Origin: JAGIBJ01 sp032119595
GTDB lineage: Bacteria; Actinomycetota; Thermoleophilia; Solirubrobacterales; Solirubrobacteraceae
DNA: 64,000 nucleotides
NCBI GenBank assembly: GCA_032119595.1
Contig: JAUMBQ010000006.1
Span: 1,550,001-1,614,000 of the forward strand
Direction: 5' to 3'
The position numbers and the translations under genes were made by a program. The notes under the pieces were generated by a model. That model saw only the letters and a list, made by a program, of their open reading frames with translations, did not search any database and was not told the DNA's origin. Positions 58,344 to 64,000 of the stretch are shown here, piece by piece. Each line of letters begins with the position of its first letter. Position 1 is the first letter of the stretch.

Positions 58344-58934
58344 ATGACCTCCTCGCTGCGTCAACTCCTCGCGGGCTTCCGCGTCCTCCTCGCCCTGACC
58401 TTGGTCCTTGGCGTCGTGTACCCGCTCGCGGTGACCGGCGTCGCGCAGGTCGTCGCACCCGCCAAGGCGAACGGCGCTCGCGTCGACGGACCGGCCGGCA
58501 CGACGATCGGCTCCTCTCTGATCGCTCAGCCGTTCGCTGGCCCCGAGTGGTTTCAGCCGCGGCCCTCGGCTGCCGGGGAGGACGGCTACGACACGCTGTC
58601 TTCGTCGGCCAGCAATCTCGGCCCGAACAACGCTGATCTGTTGGCGTCGATCAAGCAGCGGCGCGTGGCCTACGCGAAGGAGAACGGACTCTCGGCAAGT
58701 CGAGCGATCCCTGCCGATGCCGTGACCGCAAGCGCGAGCGGACTGGATCCGCACATCAGCGTCGCCAACGCGCGCCTGCAAGCACCGCGGGTTGCCCGGG
58801 CTCGCGGGCTCGCCCTGAACGACGTCCTCGGACTGATCGGCGACCACACTCAGGGCCGCACACTCGGATTCCTCGGCGCGGAGCGGGTCAATGTGCTCGC
58901 ACTGAACCTCGCCGTGCAGCGCATTCGGCGGTAG
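58344..58934 (+). CDS. kdpC: K+-transporting ATPase subunit C
   Basis: Single-span subunit that supports ATP binding by KdpB, 196 aa. The N-terminal helix LLALTLVLGVVYPLAVTGVAQ (about 14-34) is followed by SSLIAQPFAGPEWFQPRPSA (about 56-75), DAVTASASGLDPHIS and VNVLALNLAV, all typical of KdpC. It starts five bases after the kdpB stop. Confidence 0.96.
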   Translation: MTSSLRQLLAGFRVLLALTLVLGVVYPLAVTGVAQVVAPAKANGARVDGPAGTTIGSSLIAQPFAGPEWFQPRPSAAGEDGYDTLSSSASNLGPNNADLLASIKQRRVAYAKENGLSASRAIPADAVTASASGLDPHISVANARLQAPRVARARGLALNDVLGLIGDHTQGRTLGFLGAERVNVLALNLAVQRIRR

Positions 58935-58963
58935 CGCGCGCCCGAGCGAGTAGAACCCAAGGC

Positions 58964-61588
58964 ATGGCGCGCGGCACCCTCCGGATCTACCTTGGCGCTG
59001 CGCCAGGCGTGGGCAAGACGTATCGGATGCTCGAGGAGGGTCGGCGTCGGGCCGCCCGCGGAACCGACGTGGTCATCGGCCTCGTCGAGACCCACGGCCG
59101 CGCCGAGACGGCCAAACAGATCGGCGACCTGGAGATCGTCCCGCGTCGCACCATGGAGTACCGGGGCGCGACGTTCCAGGAACTTGACCTTCAGGCGGTG
59201 ATCGACCGCGCCCCGCAGGTGGCGCTGGTCGACGAGTTCGCGCACACGAACATTCCGGGATCAGCGAACGCCAAGCGTTGGCAAGACATCGACGTGCTGC
59301 TCGACCACGGCATCGACGTCATCAGCACGCTGAACATCCAGCATCTGGAGTCGCTCAACGACGTGGTCCGCGAGATCACCGGCACGGTGCAGCGCGAGAC
59401 CGTCCCCGACGAGATTGTCCGCCGGGCCGAGCAGGTCGAACTCGTCGACATGGCGGCCCAGGCGTTGCGGCGTCGTATGGCGCACGGCAGCATCTACCCG
59501 GCCGAGAAGGTGGACGCCGCCCTGGCCTCGTACTTCCGCGAAGGCAACCTCCTTTCACTTCGTGAGCTGGCGCTCCTGTGGACGGCTGGCCGCGTCGAGG
59601 AGGCCCTCCAGGCCTACCGGTCCGAGCAGGGAATCAAGCATCCGTGGGAGACCCACGAGCGGGTCGTCGTCTCGCTCGACGGCGGCCCGCAGGGCGAGCA
59701 GCTTCTTCGCCGCGGGGCCCGGATCGCGGAGCGCAGCGGCGGCGAATTCATGGCGGTGCACGTCGCGAAGTCCGACGGGCTGAAGGGGGGAGCTTCGCCG
59801 GAGGCGCTTGTTCGCCAGGAGACGCTCACGAGTGAGCTTGGCGGCAGCTACCACCTCGTGGTTGGCGACAACATTTCGCAAGCACTCATCGACTTTGCCC
59901 GCTCGGTCCAGGCCACGCAGCTCGTCCTGGGCGCGAGCACCCGCACCCGCCTTCAGCAGTTGCTCGGTGGCGAGGGCGTGTCGGAGCGAACGACCCGGAT
60001 CGCCGGCAAGATCGACGTCCACATGATCGGGCGGCCCGACGAGGCCAAACGTCGGCGCGTACTCCCGGTGCTCGGCCCAGGGCTTGGGCTCGACCGTCGC
60101 GTGATCGGCCTGAGCGTCGGCGCCCTGCTCATGTTGCTGCTCACGGCGGTTCTCGATCGCGTCGTGGAGCCTCCAGCGATCCAGACCACCTACCTGCTGT
60201 ATCTCTCGGTCGTGCTGGCCAGCGCGCTGATCGGGGGGCTCGTCCCGGCCGCGATCGTGGCGATCGTCTCGTCCCTGCTCGTCAACTGGTATTTCACCCC
60301 GCCGGTGCACACCCTCGACATCGCGCGCCCCGAGAACCTGTTCGGCCTCGTGGTGTTCGTCGTGGTGGGGGTCGTGCTTGGCATGGCGGTCGAGGTCGGC
60401 GCGAGGAGGGCCGCGGAAGCGACCCGTTCCGCGGCCGAGGCGCAGGTCCTGAGCCAGCTCGCCAGCAGCGTCCTGAAAGGCCGGACGGCGCCGGGAGCGT
60501 TGCTCACGCAGCTCCGCGAAGCCTTCGCGGCAGACCGCGTCGAGCTGCGCCGCCGCAGCGACGAGGATGCGTCCTGGGTGCCGGTCAGCGTCGTGGGTCG
60601 CGGCACCCGCGGGACCGACCAGCCTGGCGCTGAGGCAGCGGTCGTCGACATCGACGATCACCGCCAGCTCGTCGTCTTCGGGCCGCCGTTGGCGGCTGCG
60701 GACCGTCGCATCCTGGCGGCGTTTGCGACGCAGGTCGGGGTTGCGCTCGACACCGGTCGTCTTGCCCAGGAAGCCGCAAACGCGCGCACGTTGGAACAGA
60801 CCGACCGGGTACGAACCGCGCTCTTGGCGTCGGTCGGGCACGACCTTCGCACGCCCCTTGCGGGCATCAAAGCCGCTGTCTCGAGCCTGCGCCAGACCGA
60901 CATCACCTGGTCGCCCGGCGACGAGGCCGAACTGCTCGCCACGATCGAGGAGTCGGCCGATCGGCTCGACGTCCTGGTGCGCGACCTGCTCGACATGACC
61001 CGACTGCAGACTGGGGCGGTGGTGCCCAAGTTGCGCGAGGTTTGGCTCGACGAGGTGCTCGCCTCGGCGCTCGTCGATGTGCCGGCAGGCATCGAGCTCC
61101 GGCGCGAAGTATCCGAGGCGCTGCCGCCTGTCCTCGCCGACCCGGTCCTGCTGGAGCGCATCGTGGCCAACCTCGTGAGCAACGCCGCGCGATACGGGGG
61201 CGCCGCCGGACCGATCACCCTTCGCGGCGAAGTGCTCCGGGACGCGCTGGAGTTGCGCGTGATCGATCGTGGCCCAGGGGTCCGAGCCGCCGAGCAGCAA
61301 ACCATGTTCGAGCCGTTCCAGCGCCTGGGAGATCGAGACGAGAGCACCGGGATCGGTCTTGGTCTCGCGGTGGCGCGCGGCTTTGCCGATGCCCTCGGAG
61401 GAACGCTCGAAGCCGACGACACTCCGGGTGGCGGCCTGACGATGTTGCTCAGGGTCCCGCTGGCCCACGGTGACGCCGCGCAGAGCGAGCAGGCCGAAGG
61501 TGATCAGGCTGAGCGCGTCCCCGAGCCAAGCGCCGAGCTATCGGCCGTGCGTGCCCCGCGTGGGCCTGACTCGAAGGACCCCGCGTGA
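58964..61588 (+). CDS. kdpD: Potassium sensor histidine kinase KdpD
   Basis: Sensor kinase for low K+ or turgor stress, 874 aa. The KdpD domain has Walker A GAAPGVGKT at residues 11-19 and LVDEFAHTNIPGSANAKRW (about 89-107). A USP-like domain (about 225-350) and four clustered membrane helices (about 375-475) follow. Next come a GAF-like region, the phosphoacceptor His626 in LASVGHDLRTPLAGIKAAVS and an ATPase domain (VANLVSNAARYGG, STGIGLGLAVARGFADALGG). The C-terminal 35 residues are an acidic low-complexity tail. Its stop overlaps the kdpE GTG. Confidence 0.96.
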   Translation: MARGTLRIYLGAAPGVGKTYRMLEEGRRRAARGTDVVIGLVETHGRAETAKQIGDLEIVPRRTMEYRGATFQELDLQAVIDRAPQVALVDEFAHTNIPGSANAKRWQDIDVLLDHGIDVISTLNIQHLESLNDVVREITGTVQRETVPDEIVRRAEQVELVDMAAQALRRRMAHGSIYPAEKVDAALASYFREGNLLSLRELALLWTAGRVEEALQAYRSEQGIKHPWETHERVVVSLDGGPQGEQLLRRGARIAERSGGEFMAVHVAKSDGLKGGASPEALVRQETLTSELGGSYHLVVGDNISQALIDFARSVQATQLVLGASTRTRLQQLLGGEGVSERTTRIAGKIDVHMIGRPDEAKRRRVLPVLGPGLGLDRRVIGLSVGALLMLLLTAVLDRVVEPPAIQTTYLLYLSVVLASALIGGLVPAAIVAIVSSLLVNWYFTPPVHTLDIARPENLFGLVVFVVVGVVLGMAVEVGARRAAEATRSAAEAQVLSQLASSVLKGRTAPGALLTQLREAFAADRVELRRRSDEDASWVPVSVVGRGTRGTDQPGAEAAVVDIDDHRQLVVFGPPLAAADRRILAAFATQVGVALDTGRLAQEAANARTLEQTDRVRTALLASVGHDLRTPLAGIKAAVSSLRQTDITWSPGDEAELLATIEESADRLDVLVRDLLDMTRLQTGAVVPKLREVWLDEVLASALVDVPAGIELRREVSEALPPVLADPVLLERIVANLVSNAARYGGAAGPITLRGEVLRDALELRVIDRGPGVRAAEQQTMFEPFQRLGDRDESTGIGLGLAVARGFADALGGTLEADDTPGGGLTMLLRVPLAHGDAAQSEQAEGDQAERVPEPSAELSAVRAPRGPDSKDPA

Positions 61589-62301
61589 CCCGGGTATTGG
61601 TCGTTGACGACGAGCGCCAGCTCCTGCGCGCGATGTCGATCAATCTCCGGGCCCGCGGCTACGACGTCGACCTCGCAGAGACGGGGGCGCAGGCCCTTGA
61701 GCGCGCGGCCAAGCACCGCCCGGACGTGGTGATCCTCGACCTGGGCCTTCCGGACCTGGACGGCACCGACGTGATTGCCGGCTTGCGTGGCTGGACGCAG
61801 GTGCCGATCATCGTGCTCTCGGCGCGGCACACGGAGGAGGCGAAGGTGTCGGCCCTCGACGCGGGCGCCGACGATTACGTCACCAAGCCGTTCGGCATGG
61901 ACGAACTCCTCGCCCGCCTTCGCGCAACGCTCCGACGGGCCGAGGCGGCGGCCGCCACGACCGCCTCGGCTGAGCAGCCGATCATCGAGACCGACGACTT
62001 CACGATCGACCTCGCCGCCACGCGCGTCACGCGCAAGCAGGTCCCCGGCGCCGAAGACACGCGCGAGGAGGTACGCCTCACGCCCACCGAGTGGCAGCTC
62101 TTGGAGCTCCTCGTGCGCGCCGACGGCAAGCTCGTCACCGGCACCCACCTGCTCCACGAGGTCTGGGGCCCGCAGTACGGCACCGAGTTCAACTACCTGC
62201 GCCAGTACCTCGCCCAGCTCCGCCGCAAGCTCGAACCGGAGCCCTCGCGGCCCCGGTACCTCATCACGGAGCCGGGCATGGGCTACCGCTTCGTTCGCTA
62301 A
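61585..62301 (+). CDS. kdpE: Response regulator KdpE
   Basis: OmpR-type response regulator, 238 aa, that activates kdpFABC when phosphorylated by KdpD. The receiver domain has VLVVDDERQLLRAM, phosphoacceptor Asp52 in VVILDLGLPDLDG and KPFGMDELLARL. The C-terminal winged helix has LTPTEWQLLELLVRADGKLV and NYLRQYLAQLRRKLEPEP. GTG 61585 overlaps the kdpD stop. Its likely binding site lies upstream of kdpF, about 7 kb away in the same transcription unit. Confidence 0.96.
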   Translation: MTRVLVVDDERQLLRAMSINLRARGYDVDLAETGAQALERAAKHRPDVVILDLGLPDLDGTDVIAGLRGWTQVPIIVLSARHTEEAKVSALDAGADDYVTKPFGMDELLARLRATLRRAEAAAATTASAEQPIIETDDFTIDLAATRVTRKQVPGAEDTREEVRLTPTEWQLLELLVRADGKLVTGTHLLHEVWGPQYGTEFNYLRQYLAQLRRKLEPEPSRPRYLITEPGMGYRFVR

Positions 62302-62304
62302 CCG

Positions 62305-62325
62305 CGGGCCCTGCCGGGAGGCCCG
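62305..62325 (+). terminator. Hairpin after kdpE
   Basis: cgggcc (62305-62310) pairs with ggcccg (62320-62325) around a nine-base loop, three bases after the kdpE stop. Probable end of the kdp operon. Confidence 0.5.
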
Positions 62326-62391
62326 ATCGGCCGGGGAAGTAGGCGGCAAACCGGCCCCTCGGCGAGCGCAACGGTCGTCAGGCTGCGAAAC

Positions 62392-64000
62392 ATGCTTCGC
62401 TCTCTCATCGCCGCCCTCGCTGCGTCGCTCGTCGCGGCCAGTCTCGCGGCCGGGTCGGCGCAGGCCAATTCGCTGCCGTTTTCCGTGGGCTCGCCCCCAC
62501 GGGACGTGGTGAGCGCAGGCCGCTTTCAGTTCTTCATCACCGACGGCAGTCAGATCGGCCGCATCGCCAGCGATGGCTCGCTGACCTGGTTTCCGTCGGG
62601 GTTCCCCGCGGTAGAGCGGCTCATCGTCGGGCCAGCCGGTGACCTGTGGTTCATCGGCTCGGGGCCGCTCGGCACCGACCCGCGCCTCGGCCGGATGACG
62701 CAGAGCGGCGTGCTCCTGAGCAAGACCGATCCAATGTCCGGCATTGCGGTCGCCTTGGCCAACGGGCCCGACGGGCACGTCTGGGTCGCGGAGGGCTACG
62801 AGATGGCGGAGTACGCGGCCAACGGCGCCCTGCTCGAACAGCACACGATCCCTGGCGCAGCACCAGCGGTCGACGTCACGTCTGGCCCGGACGGCAACCT
62901 CTGGATCCCGCTTCAGACGCCGGTCGCCAACGTGCAGGCGGCGATCCTCAAAATGACCCCGGCTGGCGCCACCCATCGTTTCGAAGTCGGCCCGGACTGC
63001 GCACCCGCGAGTCCACCATTCGCCTGCGCCAGAGTCCGCCGGATCGCCGTGGGCCCCGACAACTCGCTCTGGTACACGATGTCGCTCTCGTCGACGGTCA
63101 AGAACGATCACGGCGCCGTCGGCCGGCTCACGACGGGCGGCTTTTCGACCCACTTGGTTGGCCCGCCGACGTCGATCTTCAGTGCCATCACCAGCGGCCC
63201 TGACCGCCAGATCTACGTGCTCGACTCCACGCGCCAAACCGTCGGCCGGTTCGACACCGCCACCGGCACGTTCACCGACGGCTCGGTCTGGGCAGCGGGC
63301 CTCAACGGGGCGGGCGACTTCAGCCGCGGCGGCCTGGTGCTGGCCGCCGACGGCGCCTTCTGGAGTGCAGCGCACGCCAAGTCCTACGTCCACCAGAGCT
63401 TCGTTGATCTGCCCCCGGATACCGGCAACCTGCTCCGTAACGGCGACGCCGAGAGCGGCCCGACTACGGTGCTGTCCTCCGCTGCGGTTCCGGTGGTTGG
63501 CTGGGCGACCAGCGCCGGCTTCTCCACGGGCAGCTTCCAGCAGTTCGGCGGCAAGCGGATGATGTGGGGCGGCCCGAACAACGGCCAGTCCTACGCGCGG
63601 CAGATCGTCGACCTGCGCGGGCAAGCTGCGGCGATCGACGCGGCGACGCGCGTCGCGACGCTCTCCGGCCAGATCGGCGGCTACGGCGGTCAGGCCGACT
63701 CCGGCACCCTGACCGCCCGTTTTGCCAAGGCCGACGGGACCATCCTCGGCGAGATCCACACGGCGCCCGTGACCCCGGCCAATCTCGGTGGCGTCTCTGG
63801 CTACTCGTCCCGGACCATCAGCGGTGCCGTGCCTGCAGGCACGAGGTACGTGGAGATCGAAGCGCTGGCCAAGCGCGTGGAGGGCAACTCCAACGACGCC
63901 TTCTTCGACGACCTCTCCTTCACGGTCGCTGCCGCGTCGATTCCTTACGTCCCCGTCGTCCCGGCCGTCCCTGTGGGCCCCGTCCTGCCCGTCGTCCCGG
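62392..64000 (+). CDS. Secreted Vgb-like beta-propeller protein (3' end beyond window)
   Basis: From ATG 62392 the frame is open for 536 codons to the window edge. Signal peptide at residues 1-26 (LIAALAASLVAASLAAGSAQA). Residues about 35-340 contain repeats of the virginiamycin-B-lyase/streptogramin-lyase propeller type: LIVGPAGDLWFIGSG, LANGPDGHVWVAEGY, VTSGPDGNLWIPLQ and IAVGPDNSLWYTMSL, each with the GPDGxLW core. From about 345 (NLLRNGDAESGP) a second beta-sandwich-like region follows, ending in a Pro/Val-rich stretch at the window edge. Antibiotic-lyase activity should not be assumed; many such propellers are structural. Confidence 0.82.
   Translation, partial: MLRSLIAALAASLVAASLAAGSAQANSLPFSVGSPPRDVVSAGRFQFFITDGSQIGRIASDGSLTWFPSGFPAVERLIVGPAGDLWFIGSGPLGTDPRLGRMTQSGVLLSKTDPMSGIAVALANGPDGHVWVAEGYEMAEYAANGALLEQHTIPGAAPAVDVTSGPDGNLWIPLQTPVANVQAAILKMTPAGATHRFEVGPDCAPASPPFACARVRRIAVGPDNSLWYTMSLSSTVKNDHGAVGRLTTGGFSTHLVGPPTSIFSAITSGPDRQIYVLDSTRQTVGRFDTATGTFTDGSVWAAGLNGAGDFSRGGLVLAADGAFWSAAHAKSYVHQSFVDLPPDTGNLLRNGDAESGPTTVLSSAAVPVVGWATSAGFSTGSFQQFGGKRMMWGGPNNGQSYARQIVDLRGQAAAIDAATRVATLSGQIGGYGGQADSGTLTARFAKADGTILGEIHTAPVTPANLGGVSGYSSRTISGAVPAGTRYVEIEALAKRVEGNSNDAFFDDLSFTVAAASIPYVPVVPAVPVGPVLPVVP

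Noticed and set aside
62326..62391. c-di-GMP-I riboswitch before the propeller gene
   Set aside because: ggcaaacc and gcgcaac recall parts of the class, but the full core and the tetraloop-receptor pair are missing.
62392..64000. Streptogramin (virginiamycin B) lyase resistance gene
   Set aside because: The propeller repeats match the fold, but a signal peptide, the extra C-terminal domain and the lack of visible catalytic residues argue for a structural secreted protein.

Overview
The window is about 64 kb of very GC-rich DNA with densely packed genes, many GTG starts and frequent ATGA/GTGA stop-start overlaps. Several traits point to an Actinomycetota genome, most probably Thermoleophilia/Solirubrobacterales: a fused CydDC exporter next to cydAB, an F420/PPOX-type enzyme, secreted proteins with RTX-like nonapeptides, PKD and Vgb-like propellers, and a KdpF-type peptide. 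This assignment is inference; there is no rRNA or tRNA gene to anchor it. No phage, IS element or CRISPR array was seen.

Layout. 1-6.9 kb: a truncated ArgP-type LysR regulator divergent from a LysE/ArgO exporter, a small winged-helix-like protein, an MFS exporter, an unknown protein, a secreted RTX-like repeat protein and a second LysR regulator. The last two are separated by three tandem 71-bp palindromic repeats. 7.1-13.3 kb: cydA-cydB-cydDC, cytochrome bd oxidase and its thiol exporter, preceded by a palindromic operator candidate. 13.5-15.9 kb: a secreted PKD-domain protein and a ribbon-helix-helix/ParE-like toxin-antitoxin pair with its own palindrome. 16.0-29.2 kb: a purine-oxidation operon made of 8-oxoguanine deaminase, UraD, UraH, urate oxidase, XdhC, a MocA-like nucleotidyltransferase, two-polypeptide xanthine dehydrogenase, an unusual MetV-MetF-like protein, a second amidohydrolase and, after a hairpin, a gamma-glutamyltranspeptidase homologue. 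The core enzymes convert (hypo)xanthine and 8-oxoguanine through urate to allantoin.

29.2-34.5 kb: small genes (GNAT, PPOX, membrane-anchored and coiled-coil proteins), a PLP aminotransferase and an MFS transporter, with a 121-bp nested palindrome between the last two. 34.5-41.4 kb: a sulfide/persulfide module. It contains CoA-disulfide reductase-rhodanese, free-standing rhodanese, MMPL transporter, YgaP-like membrane protein and an ArsR regulator with two cysteines on one strand, and sulfide:quinone oxidoreductase plus VKOR on the other. Interlocked inverted repeats lie in the divergent promoter. 41.4-48.9 kb: a large secreted protein with a Cys/His-containing domain, a secreted glycosidase-like protein, and a GH26-like protein translationally coupled to a processive GT2 synthase, which looks like an exopolysaccharide locus. 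49.0-54.3 kb: glycerate kinase, gpsA, an NTF2-like protein and a MASE1-degenerate GGDEF-EAL phosphodiesterase. 54.4-62.3 kb: complete kdpFABCDE. The window ends inside a secreted Vgb-like beta-propeller protein.

The intergenic spaces hold an unusual number of long, perfect or near-perfect hairpins. Most sit where terminators are expected. The 71-bp tandem array and the 121-bp nested palindrome do not look like ordinary terminators. The most unexpected gene is the MetV-MetF-like protein inside the purine-oxidation operon.
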